DNA of 64,000 nucleotides from TH-plancto1 sp043777375 (lineage in GTDB: Bacteria; Planctomycetota; Planctomycetia; Planctomycetales; Planctomycetaceae). Positions within the stretch are counted from its first letter, which is position 1; the number at the start of each line of letters is the position of its first letter. Below, in pieces: positions 53,178 through 62,276 of the stretch. Location of the stretch: assembly GCA_043777375.1 (NCBI GenBank), contig JAYWHX010000130.1, positions 1 through 64,000 on the forward strand, written 5' to 3'. A program made the position numbers and the translations under genes. The notes below the pieces were generated by a model. It saw only the letters and a program-made list of their open reading frames with translations. It had not been told where the DNA came from and searched no databases.

Positions 53178-54854
53178 TCAAACTCGCGGGTCCAGAACTT
53201 CAGGATGCAGGGGCGAGAGGTTGTCTTGCTCCTGTCGTTCGATGGCTCGTGCCCAGATCCGGTAGATCTCAAAACGAGCCCCGAAGAACGCGTGAACGAC
53301 CTCGGGGTCCCACTGGCTGCCCGCCCCTTGAGCGAGAATCTGCTCGACCTCTTGCCGAGACATCCCCTTGCGGTACGGGCGATCGCTGCCCATCGCATCA
53401 AAGGCGTCGGCCACAGCTAGAATCCTCGCCATGCGAGGAATCGCCATACCGGCGAGCTTTCCGGGGTATCCCCGCCCATCAAATCGCTCGTGGTGATGCA
53501 AGACGCCCGGCAGTAGATGAGCAAGGTTCTTTAACTCGCTGAGGATCTCGTACCCGACCTCGGGATGCTTAGCGATCTTACGGAATTCGAGAGCATTCAA
53601 TGACCCCTGCTTTTGCAGGACCGCGTCGTCGACTCCGATTTTTCCAATATCATGCAGCAGCCCGGACTGATAGATCGACTGGATCTCTTGCTGCGGCAAC
53701 TCCATTTCCTGGGCGATTCTCTGGGCCACGAGCGCGACCCGTTCGCTGTGGCCACGCGTGTAGGAGTCCTTGGCATCCAGCGTCGAGACCAGCGAGCGGA
53801 TGAACGCCAGAACCATCTCTTCGTGATCACGAAACAGTTCGACTACTTGAGCATGGGACGACAAGACGCCCCCAATCGACTTCAGCAGATTGGCCTCTTC
53901 CGTGCCCAGTTCACCCCCATGCGTGGGATTGGCCAGAATCAGCCAGCTGGGGACTTCGTCGTCTTCAAACAGGGGGACAGCAACGATCGAGCGAATGGTT
54001 GGAAACCGCAAACGTAGCGGCGAAGTGTCGATGTGGTTGCGTACGATGATCTGTGGAGTGCGATCCCCGAGGACCTCCCCAAGCAGCGTCTCGATCTCGA
54101 CTCCTTCGAGCCCCCAGGGGCCATTGAGTAAATAGTCGTTTTGATTTCGATGTCTCAGGCAGAACGCGGACAGCTCAGTCTCGCGGATCAGCTGAACTCG
54201 CTCTAGAACTGCCCCTGCGAGTGTCAACGGGTCGATATCAGGACGCAGGTACTGCGCCAGATCCTGAATGAGAACCACTTCCTCGTAGACTTTTCCCAAT
54301 TGACCGACAACAGATGTGGTCGTGTTTGTTGAATCAGCGCGGACCATTTCGAACTGAAGTAAATCATGTGCAGACCGTAGCAACCGCTGCGCCGTTGTCG
54401 GGCGCATCCCAGAATGCTGCTGAGCCCAGGCGTGCAACTGAGCTTCGGTTATGCCAGCCATTTCAGCGGCATGCCGGATGAATTGCGGGATTCGCTCGGC
54501 GTCACCGAGTAAGAGTCCTCCCGCAATCAACTGAGTGCCGGGAACTCGGAGTCCGTAGACCCAGAGATTCTGATCCTTGAATTGCCGGATCTCGACCGGA
54601 CTTGTCTGCAGCGTGCGAGACATTTCCACACAGAGATCACTGGCGAGTGCCTGTGAGATCCCACTGACAAACCGTTGCTCCAAGGGATCAATCACAGACA
54701 GTGTTAAACCGCACAGCTGCTCGCCCCGCGCGAGCAACTCCGCATGCCTGACAATCAGCAGGCCGAGAGAATCAGGTTGCAGTTCCAATGTGGGCATCGC
54801 GAACGATTCTCGCAGAGCCTCAATTGAATCGATGGAATCGAGCATGTGGGACAC
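53178..54854 (-). CDS. GAF and HD-GYP domain protein (c-di-GMP phosphodiesterase candidate)
   Basis: 558 residues. The first 180 residues form an unassigned sensory region (LGLLIVRHAELLARGEQLCG); about 200-345 reads as a GAF domain (SIVAVPLFEDDEVPSWLILANP). The C-terminal domain has YTRGHSERVA, metal-binding HDIGKIG (about 400), HPEVGYEIL, and HHERFDGRGYP (about 451), all needed for an active HD-GYP phosphodiesterase of cyclic di-GMP. It is cytoplasmic, with no membrane segment. The GTG at 54854 and ATG at 54845 are both possible starts. It faces the barrel gene convergently. Confidence 0.93.
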   Translation of the reverse strand: MSHMLDSIDSIEALRESFAMPTLELQPDSLGLLIVRHAELLARGEQLCGLTLSVIDPLEQRFVSGISQALASDLCVEMSRTLQTSPVEIRQFKDQNLWVYGLRVPGTQLIAGGLLLGDAERIPQFIRHAAEMAGITEAQLHAWAQQHSGMRPTTAQRLLRSAHDLLQFEMVRADSTNTTTSVVGQLGKVYEEVVLIQDLAQYLRPDIDPLTLAGAVLERVQLIRETELSAFCLRHRNQNDYLLNGPWGLEGVEIETLLGEVLGDRTPQIIVRNHIDTSPLRLRFPTIRSIVAVPLFEDDEVPSWLILANPTHGGELGTEEANLLKSIGGVLSSHAQVVELFRDHEEMVLAFIRSLVSTLDAKDSYTRGHSERVALVAQRIAQEMELPQQEIQSIYQSGLLHDIGKIGVDDAVLQKQGSLNALEFRKIAKHPEVGYEILSELKNLAHLLPGVLHHHERFDGRGYPGKLAGMAIPRMARILAVADAFDAMGSDRPYRKGMSRQEVEQILAQGAGSQWDPEVVHAFFGARFEIYRIWARAIERQEQDNLSPLHPEVLDPRV

Positions 54855-55064
54855 CGACTGAACAATCGCGAAAAGGTCTCCCGCCCGTACAGAACTGGGG
54901 GCAGACCCGACACGTCAACTGCAAACCCTACGACAGGAATCTCATCGCGGTTGATTCTCGAAGCCAGCGCGTCGTGATTTGCCAATTTCTCACACAGGAA
55001 CCGGCTTCGGTTTTAAGGATTAGTCCTCGCGTAACGATTCGTCAGGGAACAGGCAGCAGTCTGG

Positions 55065-55949
55065 TTATCCTTCGAATGCAATCTGTCCTGTCATGACCGC
55101 GTGCCAAGCCACCAATGCATCTCGCAGTGGTGCCACGTCATGCACCCGGATCAGGTCAACACCTTGCGAAGCCAGCGCCAGCGCGACTCCCAATGTCCCG
55201 GATGATCGCTCGTCGACTTCCCGACCGAGCAACCGCTTTAAAAAACGCTTGCGGGAATGACCAACCAATAACGGGCGACCTTCCACTCGTAATTGCTCTA
55301 GTGTCGACAGAAGCTGCAGGTTATGTTCGGCGGTCTTCCCGAAGCCGATTCCGGGATCAAGCATGATCCGCTCCGCGCCAATTCCCTCCGATGCCAGATC
55401 GGAAAGTCGCGACTGAAAAAAAGCTCGCACTTCCGCCACGACATCGACATAGGCCAGCGTGAGCTGCATCGTCTGAGGAGTTCCCTGCATGTGCATCACA
55501 ATGATGCCGCAGTCAGACTCCGCACAGACCGAACTCATTTTCGAGTCAGCCAGCAATCCAGAAACATCATTCACCACCGAGGCTCCCGCCTGAATCGCCT
55601 CTCGGGCGACGCACGCCTTCATGGTGTCGATCGAGAGCGGGACCTGGAGTTCATTTGCGAGAGCGGTGATCACTGGGATCACTCGTCGCAGTTCTTCTTT
55701 GGCCGAAACGGGGTCGGCCCCGGGGCGTGTCGACTCGCCTCCGATGTCCAGGATCGATGCCCCGTCTGCGACGAGTTGGTGCCCTTGCGCGACAGCCGCA
55801 GCCGGATCAAGGAATCGCCCTCCGTCCGAAAAACTATCTGGAGTGACGTTCACGATGCCCATCAAACGCGGCATACGTCCTGGGAGCCAGCACTGGGTTC
55901 CGAAACGCCAGAGAGAGTTCGACAACGGTGAGTTCCCAAATAGACCCAA
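55065..55949 (-). CDS. folP: Dihydropteroate synthase
   Basis: 294 residues. It joins p-aminobenzoate to the pterin pyrophosphate in folate synthesis. Signatures: MGIVNVTPDSFSDGG (loop 1), DIGGESTRPGA (loop 2), SIDTMKACVAREA, VNDVSG, GIIVMHMQGTP, and late DPGIGFGKTAEHN and VGHSRKRFLKRLLG. The start is probably TTG at 55949, because the residues before the first motif (SLWRFGTQCWLPG) fit the family; a TTG at 55925 is the alternative. It lies on the same strand as the PGPGW-type gene, whose stop is 27 bases upstream. Confidence 0.95.
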   Translation of the reverse strand: MGLFGNSPLSNSLWRFGTQCWLPGRMPRLMGIVNVTPDSFSDGGRFLDPAAAVAQGHQLVADGASILDIGGESTRPGADPVSAKEELRRVIPVITALANELQVPLSIDTMKACVAREAIQAGASVVNDVSGLLADSKMSSVCAESDCGIIVMHMQGTPQTMQLTLAYVDVVAEVRAFFQSRLSDLASEGIGAERIMLDPGIGFGKTAEHNLQLLSTLEQLRVEGRPLLVGHSRKRFLKRLLGREVDERSSGTLGVALALASQGVDLIRVHDVAPLRDALVAWHAVMTGQIAFEG

Positions 55950-55975
55950 GTCACGCTGATCGCGACAATACGAGT

Positions 55976-56269
55976 TTAGCGATTAGCAGGCTTTTTCGCT
56001 TGAAGAGAAGGCTGGACATTGGCTGTCCCGATCTCGCGAATCCGAGTAGCTGCCGCCTCAGCGGATGTGCGGAGCTTCCGGAGCCAAACTTTGGCCCACA
56101 CAAACTCCATCGACAGAATTCCCAGCCCCATCGGAATCACGACAAAGGCTGGACCGGGCAACACGAGCAGCGCGACCCCAAAGGCCAAGACTGTTAAACC
56201 CACCACCAGCACGACCAATCGACGGGCGTGCCGTGCCGCAGAAAAGACAGTATTCAGGACGAGTTGCAT
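55976..56269 (-). CDS. Small membrane protein of the PGPGW type
   Basis: 97 residues with two hydrophobic stretches around the motif LLVLPGPAFVVIPMGLGIL, which resembles the conserved PGPGW segment of a widespread small membrane family (here Pro-Gly-Pro-Ala-Phe). RRLVVLVVGLTVLAFGVA precedes it and a basic tail (KVWLRKLRTSAEAA) follows. The ATG at 56269 has GGAG about 7 bases before it; the longer TTG frame does not. Function unknown; inner membrane. Confidence 0.8.
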   Translation of the reverse strand: MQLVLNTVFSAARHARRLVVLVVGLTVLAFGVALLVLPGPAFVVIPMGLGILSMEFVWAKVWLRKLRTSAEAAATRIREIGTANVQPSLQAKKPANR

Positions 56270-56393
56270 CAGACTTCTCCACAATCAGCGAGGTTCTCTC
56301 CTCGCTCGTGAATCATAACGAGAAACGGTTGTGTGCGGATCACAAAAACGGGATGCTTCCGGAGAAGTCGCCTGCAATGCGAAATGCAGAGTA

Positions 56394-56476
56394 CGGGAGG
56401 CGAAGCTCCTGCTGAGCCCCGAGCCAGAGTGGACGTTCTCTCTCACTCGCGACTCATTCGGAGCTTCGCCCTCCCG
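56394..56476. repeat. Palindromic repeat family A, copy 4
   Basis: The left arm CGGGAGGCGAAGCTCCTGCT (56394-56413) and the right arm ending GGAGCTTCGCCCTCCCG (56460-56476) are the best-preserved inverted pair of the family. It lies 49 bases before the start of the RNase PH gene, possibly within its leader. Confidence 0.85.
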
Positions 56477-56525
56477 GATTGCTGACTTCGACTGCCCCAC
56501 TCCCCTCGGTTACGAAACTCACTCC

Positions 56526-57278
56526 ATGACGACTCCCCGACACGACCAGCGTCTCCCCCATCAGATGCGGCCCATTTCCATCGAGCGGCCCTATTTTGGG
56601 GCAGCTGCGGGGCGTGTCTTGATTCGAGCAGGACGGACGACCGTCCTGTGTACGGCGAGTGTGGACGAGTCAGTTCCACCGTGGAAGATGCGAGAGAAGG
56701 TGCCTTCGGGATGGGTGACTGCCGAATACAGCATGCTGCCCGGCAGCACAGCACCGCGGAAGTCTCGAGATCGGAGCGGGAAGGTGGATGGGCGATCTAC
56801 CGAGATTCAGCGCTTGATTGGTCGCAGTCTGCGAGCTGTCATCAATCACGAGGCCCTGGGCCCGCGCACGATTGCGATCGACTGCGACGTACTGGAAGCG
56901 GACGGCGGCACGCGCACACTGAGCATCACCGGAGGGTTCATCGCTCTGGTGGATGCGGTTCACTCGCTGATTCCCCTGGGCGTTGATCCCAGCAAAGTGA
57001 TTACACAGAGCATCGCCGCGATCAGTGTGGGGATTGTGGGAGGGCGACCAGTTCTGGATCTCGACTATGTCGAAGACAGTCAGGCAGGAGTCGATTTCAA
57101 TGTCGTCATGACTGGAGATGACCGGTTCGTTGAAGTTCAGGGCACAGCTGAGAATGGGACATTCAGCCACGATGAGTTGTTAGCACTGCTGGACGTCGCC
57201 CGTCGCGGTATGCAGGATTTGCAAGCCTTACAGAAAAGTATCCTGGGAGCCAAATGGCCTCTCGACACGCCGCAGTGA
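56526..57278 (+). CDS. rph: Ribonuclease PH
   Basis: 250 residues. It trims the 3' end of tRNA precursors by phosphorolysis. Start at 56526 gives the family beginning RHDQRLPHQMRPISIE; RAGRTTVLCTASV, MLPGSTAPRKSRDR (with basic RNA contacts), the phosphate-site EADGGTRTLSITGGFIAL, LDLDYVEDSQAGVDFNVVM and VQGTAENGTFS follow as expected. A longer frame to 56331 would read through repeat family A copy 4 and is rejected. A secreted hypothetical gene follows after 174 bases. Confidence 0.96.
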   Translation: MTTPRHDQRLPHQMRPISIERPYFGAAAGRVLIRAGRTTVLCTASVDESVPPWKMREKVPSGWVTAEYSMLPGSTAPRKSRDRSGKVDGRSTEIQRLIGRSLRAVINHEALGPRTIAIDCDVLEADGGTRTLSITGGFIALVDAVHSLIPLGVDPSKVITQSIAAISVGIVGGRPVLDLDYVEDSQAGVDFNVVMTGDDRFVEVQGTAENGTFSHDELLALLDVARRGMQDLQALQKSILGAKWPLDTPQ

Positions 57279-57452
57279 TTGATTTAGAACGCTCATCACT
57301 TAGCCACTCTCTGTCGTCTGCGTCCCACTTCTGGGCAATTCTCGCCCTTTGCAGACTTCGGTCGCTGAGTTCCCACCCACCCGCCAAGGTTGTTTCTCGA
57401 CAACTTTGCGCCTCGTCGTTCCTGCGAACTCCCCCCTCTTGGAGGCTGCGTC

Positions 57453-58547
57453 ATGCGCTGCTCCCCTCGTTTCTCCGTCGCCCTGGCGCTGGCCTTTGGC
57501 GTTCTCGGGTCGATGTCAGTTCAAGCCCAGAACAAGCTTACTGCGAAGTGGACAAATAAAATCGAAGCCGACCCGTCGAAGTCCTATACACTCGACAAGG
57601 CGAACGGTCCCTGGATGGTGATGGTGGCCAGCTTTCATCCCGTCGGGGACAAGGTCGACCAGTCGGAGGGCACATCCCCCGCCGAAGCGGCGCAGGCCCT
57701 CGTTCTCGAGCTTCGGCAGAAGAAGATTCCGGCGTACGTGTACAGTGTGAAAGCCAAAAATGAGTCTGTGAAGTCGCAAGATTCACTGGGCCGTTCGACA
57801 CGGATGAAGAATCTGCGTGTCGTAGATTCCGTCTGCGTTCTCGCCGGCAACTACAAATCAATCGATGAAGCCAAGGCCCAGGAAACACTGAAGTTCATCA
57901 AGCAGTACAACCCCAAGGCCTTCGAGACCGGGGTCAACTTTGTGGTGTCTCCTGGTCGCCCTGGCCCGCTGAGCAAGGCGTTTCTGACCTCCAACCCGCT
58001 CCTGTCGAACGACGAAATGGAAGCCATGAAGCAAGCCACTGATCCGCTGCTGATCAGTTTGAATAACAATGAGCAGTTCAGCCTGTACGAGAACACGGGT
58101 AAATACACCCTGATGGTTGCCAAGTTCTCCGGCAAGTCGGTCAACGTCGTCAACGAGTCAATGGAGAAGGCCGAAAGCTACTTCACCAAGGGTGGCAACG
58201 ATCTGGATCAGGCAGCGATCTCGGCCCGCAATCTCGTCAAGGCCCTGCGCAGCCGTGAGCCAGTCACAACAGATCCTGACTTTAAGGATTACTGCCGGTT
58301 GGATGCGTACATCTGGCACGACCACACGAGTTCGATCGTGACCGTTGGATCGTTTGAATCTGCTCAGGATCCACAAATCCGAAAATACGTTGAGCTGTTT
58401 GGCCCCAAGGTCAAGGTGTCCGAGTCGGGACAGAAGACTCCCGATTATCGGTATCTTCCTGTGCCCCAAGAGGAAGGTGGCTTTAATGTCATCCCGTTTG
58501 ATCCTTCGCTACCGATGATCGCTGTTCCGCACGTTCGGAAGAACTAA
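57453..58547 (+). CDS. Secreted hypothetical protein
   Basis: 364 residues with a signal peptide (FSVALALAFGVLGSMSVQAQ). The start has TTGGAGG. No recognised domain. The mature part alternates helices and strands with two similar segments, WMVMVASFHPVGDKVDQ and YTLMVAKFSGKSVNVVNE, each followed by Ala/Glu-rich helices and a Lys/Arg stretch, suggesting an internal duplication of about 200 residues. Segment SIVTVGSFESAQDPQIRKYVE near the end is a third, weaker relative. These motifs resemble SPOR-like units, but the match is loose. Likely periplasmic. Confidence 0.65.
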   Translation: MRCSPRFSVALALAFGVLGSMSVQAQNKLTAKWTNKIEADPSKSYTLDKANGPWMVMVASFHPVGDKVDQSEGTSPAEAAQALVLELRQKKIPAYVYSVKAKNESVKSQDSLGRSTRMKNLRVVDSVCVLAGNYKSIDEAKAQETLKFIKQYNPKAFETGVNFVVSPGRPGPLSKAFLTSNPLLSNDEMEAMKQATDPLLISLNNNEQFSLYENTGKYTLMVAKFSGKSVNVVNESMEKAESYFTKGGNDLDQAAISARNLVKALRSREPVTTDPDFKDYCRLDAYIWHDHTSSIVTVGSFESAQDPQIRKYVELFGPKVKVSESGQKTPDYRYLPVPQEEGGFNVIPFDPSLPMIAVPHVRKN

Positions 58548-58856
58548 AGAGGTTGTCTGAGGTGAGAAACATAGCCCGAGCATTCTTGAACTGAGCCCGG
58601 CTGGGGCTCCCCTTCGGCGCAGCCCGCACGACCAGCACAGTTTCACTGATTGTTTCGACCCGTCCTGCCTGGCCGTCAGACCTGTCCCCCCGACTGATTC
58701 TCCCGTTCCAGCCGCTACGTCCCGTCCGATACCAACGGTGGAGATGTGCCGGTGATTCCGTTTGTTCGTGACTGCTGAGGAACCCTCTCAGTCACGAGCG
58801 GCAAAATCTGCTGGTGCATCCGACTCGCCCTCTGGTTGGTTCGTCGGGAAGTCAGC
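58548..58856. other. 309-base intergenic region
   Basis: Between two secreted hypothetical genes on the same strand. No hairpin with T-run, repeat or motif was recognised. The region probably contains the promoter of the downstream gene. Confidence 0.4.
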
Positions 58857-60464
58857 ATGCCTCTTCAGTATTTGTCTCGCGGATGTATTGGCCTCTGTTT
58901 GCTTGGTGCTGCACTGGGGCTGACCCCCTCGGCCCAGGCCCAACTGGTTCCCGGATCGGGGAACATTCTGAACTACGACGACCTGGAAGACCCGAATTGG
59001 GGTTATGTCCATAACTTTCCCAAAAGCAGCAAGGAAGAGGATGAGAACATCCGCTATCCGCTCGGGGCATCAAACAACCGGATGTGGTCCGAGAGTCCCA
59101 AACGCGGTAGCCCAGATGTGGTCAAGCGAGTGGAAACTCCGGCAGGCGGACTCGCGGGTAGCACGGGCTCGCTCTACCTGAGAACACGCGACTGTGGCAT
59201 TCCCGGTCATCCCGGAAATAAGCAGGCTCAGGACGACTTTATCCTCTCAGCTCGACCTGTCGCAGTCGGGTACTCACCCAATTTTGTTGTGCGAGTTTAT
59301 CTTCCTGAGTTCAAAGACTGGGAACAACGCCAGGGTGTCAGCTTCGGGATCCGTGCAGGCTTGCAAGGCATGATGACCAAGCAGAAGCCTGCGAGCCTCG
59401 GCAAGCGATTCTTCCGCGGCTCAAAGACGGAATCCGTGACCGAAATGGAGCCCTACTATCCAGGCTTCTTCATCGCATTCAATCCACTCAAAGCCAACCC
59501 CGCCTACAAGGAAGACCATGCTCAGATCTTGATTCGGTCGGACGGAAATGGCCACGAGGTCGCTGGCCCCAAGATCACTCAGACCGGGTGGTGGACCTTT
59601 GGCATGTCGGTCACGTCCGATTCACGCTGCCACTATTACGCACATGCAGGTATCGCTGACCTGACGGCGGGCGATCACATTTACTCGTCACTGCCTTACG
59701 GCATTCGTGGTGACCATTTCAACACGATCTTCTTCAACGTTTGCTCAGCCGACAACGCCAGCTCTTGGTCGACCCCGTGGATCATTGATGACCCCAAGGT
59801 CTACTACTCGGGCCAGTCGATGATTCGGCAGCCTCAGCCACAGCAGGCTCAGCAGCCACAACCGACGAAGACGGTGCAAGCTCCCGCGAACACCACACCT
59901 GCCCAGAACGCTTCCATGTCAAAGGAAGTGGCTGCTCCAGAGGTCCAGGCCCCCGTTCAACTGGGAAGCCCGACCACTCCGTTGGCGGTTCCGCCAGCCG
60001 CACCGGCTCAGCCACCGGTGGCTCCAGTGACTCTCCCAGTGGCTCCGGACACAAACCCGAAATTGCTCTCCACCGGACCGGCGGTCTCAGTGAAGGCTGT
60101 CCAGCCAGCAACCATTCCGGTCTCGACTTCGATTGAAGAGCCCACGGCACCGCTTGCTCCGGTTCCTTTGCTGGTTCCGGCTGTCGAAAGCCAGGAGTCC
60201 GCCAAGCCGATTCCCAGCAATCCCGTTTCCACTCTGCCGGTCGTGAACCCACAACCAGCGGCGATTGTGAAATCGAACCCGTTTGACGATGCCCAGACCC
60301 CGAACGCGAATCCAGCGAGCGAGAAGCCGGTTGCCGAATCAAACGCCGCTCCAGGAGGCACGGTGACTCCTCCGCAAGAAGAACCGCCCCTCGTGATTCC
60401 AGAATCGAATGATGCATCAGTGGAGGTGGACCCCGCACCGGTTCCTCTTCCACCGTCCGAGTAA
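58857..60464 (+). CDS. Secreted hypothetical protein with Pro-rich C-terminal half
   Basis: 535 residues with a signal peptide (CIGLCLLGAALGLTPSAQAQ). Residues about 30-320 are a folded domain with many aromatic residues (LNYDDLEDPNWGYVHNFPK, YYPGFFIAFNPL, GWWTFGMSVTSDSRCHYYAH, FNTIFFNVCSADNASSWSTPW); it looks beta-rich, jelly-roll-like. From about residue 325 to the end the sequence is Pro/Ala/Gln/Val-rich and disordered (QPQPQQAQQPQPTKT). Extension of this kind suggests a wall- or membrane-linked surface protein. A bidirectional terminator follows. The family is not known to me. Confidence 0.7.
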   Translation: MPLQYLSRGCIGLCLLGAALGLTPSAQAQLVPGSGNILNYDDLEDPNWGYVHNFPKSSKEEDENIRYPLGASNNRMWSESPKRGSPDVVKRVETPAGGLAGSTGSLYLRTRDCGIPGHPGNKQAQDDFILSARPVAVGYSPNFVVRVYLPEFKDWEQRQGVSFGIRAGLQGMMTKQKPASLGKRFFRGSKTESVTEMEPYYPGFFIAFNPLKANPAYKEDHAQILIRSDGNGHEVAGPKITQTGWWTFGMSVTSDSRCHYYAHAGIADLTAGDHIYSSLPYGIRGDHFNTIFFNVCSADNASSWSTPWIIDDPKVYYSGQSMIRQPQPQQAQQPQPTKTVQAPANTTPAQNASMSKEVAAPEVQAPVQLGSPTTPLAVPPAAPAQPPVAPVTLPVAPDTNPKLLSTGPAVSVKAVQPATIPVSTSIEEPTAPLAPVPLLVPAVESQESAKPIPSNPVSTLPVVNPQPAAIVKSNPFDDAQTPNANPASEKPVAESNAAPGGTVTPPQEEPPLVIPESNDASVEVDPAPVPLPPSE

Positions 60465-60488
60465 ACTGCTTCCCGGCAGGTTGCGGAG

Positions 60489-60516
60489 AGCCGAGGCTGA
60501 TTTTTCAGCCTCGGCT
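60489..60516. terminator. Bidirectional terminator between convergent genes
   Basis: AGCCGAGGCTGA (60489-60500) pairs with TCAGCCTCGGCT (60505-60516), followed on the plus strand by TATTTTTC. The right arm touches the stop of the minus-strand transferase gene. It should end the Pro-rich secreted protein gene. Confidence 0.85.
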
Positions 60517-61616
60517 TATTTTTCGCGACGACCGACGGTTTCCAAAATCGCGACCACGGCGAGCACGCACAGGACCATCGACAGCACCAAAATCGCTCCC
60601 GTCCAGTCCTGCACTCGGTACAGCAGCAACGCTCCGATGCCGGTCGTAATCGTACACAGATGCACCGTCAGCACGGCATACTTGCGGGATAGCCCCAGCT
60701 CGACCAGTCGATGCGAGAAGTGGGACTTGTCGGCTTGAAACGGGCTACGCCCCTGCGACAGCCGGATCAACATGACCGATGTGAAGTCGTACAGCGGGAT
60801 GGCCAGCACGCACAGCGGAGCAAGGATCACTGACCGCGTCGACTGCTTGGCATCATAAAATGTTCCATGCAGCGTCAGGCACGCCAGCATCAGTCCAATA
60901 AACATACTGCCTGCATCCCCCATGAAGATCTTTGCTGGGGGCCAGTTGTGACACAAGAACCCCGCGATGGACCCGGCCAAAACCAGCAGCACGCCACCCA
61001 CGAACCACTTGGGATCGGCAGTCGAGGTCAACATCACAGCGGCAAACATCACGGATGCAATCAGCCCAATCCCGGACGACAACGCATCCATGTTGTCCAG
61101 AAAATTGAAGGCGTTGATCAGCACCCCGATCCACAGCACCGTCAGGATGAATCCAATCCACGGCTGCGAGGCAAACACCGTCGCTCGAAAACCACAGCTG
61201 GCCAGCGTGACAGCAATGCCGAGTTGCACGAAGAGCCGCGGCTGCCACGGCAGTGGTCGGTAGTCATCCAGAAATCCCATCGTCGCAACGATCACTCCGG
61301 AGACCGCCAGGATCCAGAATTGCCCCGAGCGAGCCATCACCCCAGACAAGTGAGGTCGAAGTTCTTCGGGAATCCACAGAGGCAGCTCCGGCTGACGAAG
61401 CAGCCACCAGACGGCAACCTGAGCGGCGCTCGCTGTGATCAGAAAACCGGCCACGATTCCCAGACCGCCACCCAGTGGAGTGGGGGTCGTATGAACTTTT
61501 CTCGAGGCAGGCTGGTCAATCAGGCCTATCCGAGGTGATAGCCACCGCATGACCCCCGTGACACTGCACGACACGACGAACGATGGAATCAAACACGCAG
61601 CGAGAAACCACAACAC
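60516..61616 (-). CDS. Undecaprenyl-phosphate sugar-phosphate transferase (WecA/TagO/MraY type)
   Basis: 366 residues with about ten membrane spans. It transfers a sugar-1-phosphate to undecaprenyl phosphate at the inner membrane, starting a surface polymer. Landmarks: RKVHTTPTPLGGG, GFLDDYRPLPW (catalytic Asp-Asp), INAFNFLDNMDAL, AKIFMGDAGSMFIG, and HFSHRLVELGLS, matching WecA/TagO rather than MraY. The GTG start lies 6 bases after the pgsA stop, with GGAG in the pgsA end, so the two genes form one unit. The sugar (GlcNAc is common) cannot be told. Confidence 0.9.
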   Translation of the reverse strand: MLWFLAACLIPSFVVSCSVTGVMRWLSPRIGLIDQPASRKVHTTPTPLGGGLGIVAGFLITASAAQVAVWWLLRQPELPLWIPEELRPHLSGVMARSGQFWILAVSGVIVATMGFLDDYRPLPWQPRLFVQLGIAVTLASCGFRATVFASQPWIGFILTVLWIGVLINAFNFLDNMDALSSGIGLIASVMFAAVMLTSTADPKWFVGGVLLVLAGSIAGFLCHNWPPAKIFMGDAGSMFIGLMLACLTLHGTFYDAKQSTRSVILAPLCVLAIPLYDFTSVMLIRLSQGRSPFQADKSHFSHRLVELGLSRKYAVLTVHLCTITTGIGALLLYRVQDWTGAILVLSMVLCVLAVVAILETVGRREK

Positions 61617-61622
61617 AACCGG

Positions 61623-62276
61623 TCACTCCGAGGCGGGACGACGCAGGATTTGAAACGCGCGCCAAGAGTACTCGACTCCGCTATACACCGTGATCGCGAC
61701 CGTGGCCCAGATCGCAAAATCTCGAAGCTGAGTGAGCAGGCTCTCCGAGATCAAGGACTTCCAGTTCGAGAGGAACTCCGGGCTGAGAGAGAGCAGACAA
61801 AGCGGCACAGCTGCGCACTGGAACACCATTTTGATCTTGCCCGACCACTTGGCCGAGAAGTCCGTCCCACGCTGCTCCATGAAAGCCCGCAGCTGGGTGA
61901 TGAACATCTCGCGGGCCACGATGGCGAACGTGACCCAGGCGGTGACTCCGCTTATCGGCCAGGCCATGAGAAAGATGAACGACCCGCAGATGATGATCTT
62001 GTCGACAAACGGATCGAGGATGCGGCCGAGGACGGTCACTTGCCCATGCTTGCGAGCCAGATACCCATCGAGAAAATCCGTGAGAGCGGCCACCACAAAC
62101 ACAATCGCTGATGTCTGCCAGTAACCACCAGTCGAGATGAGCGCAAACAGAACCAGAGCCAGCACAAAGCGTGACAGCGTGATGGCGTTCGGCAAATTCA
62201 ACGAGCGAGCATCAATCGCAGAAGCGAGTGGCGAACTCTCGGAATGCACAGGCATGGACAAAGGCGCGGTATCCAT
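61623..62276 (-). CDS. pgsA: CDP-alcohol phosphatidyltransferase (phosphatidylglycerophosphate synthase)
   Basis: 217 residues with four or five membrane spans. It moves a phosphatidyl group from CDP-diacylglycerol to glycerol 3-phosphate in phospholipid synthesis. The CDP-alcohol signature D-G-x2-A-R-x8-G-x3-D-x3-D is intact in FLDGYLARKHGQVTVLGRIL, then DPFVDK. NLPNAITLSRFVLALVLF precedes and FAIVAREMFITQLR follows, as in PgsA. The start is ATG 62276 or 62255, neither with a good ribosome site. It comes before the transferase gene by 6 bases. Confidence 0.93.
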   Translation of the reverse strand: MDTAPLSMPVHSESSPLASAIDARSLNLPNAITLSRFVLALVLFALISTGGYWQTSAIVFVVAALTDFLDGYLARKHGQVTVLGRILDPFVDKIIICGSFIFLMAWPISGVTAWVTFAIVAREMFITQLRAFMEQRGTDFSAKWSGKIKMVFQCAAVPLCLLSLSPEFLSNWKSLISESLLTQLRDFAIWATVAITVYSGVEYSWRAFQILRRPASE

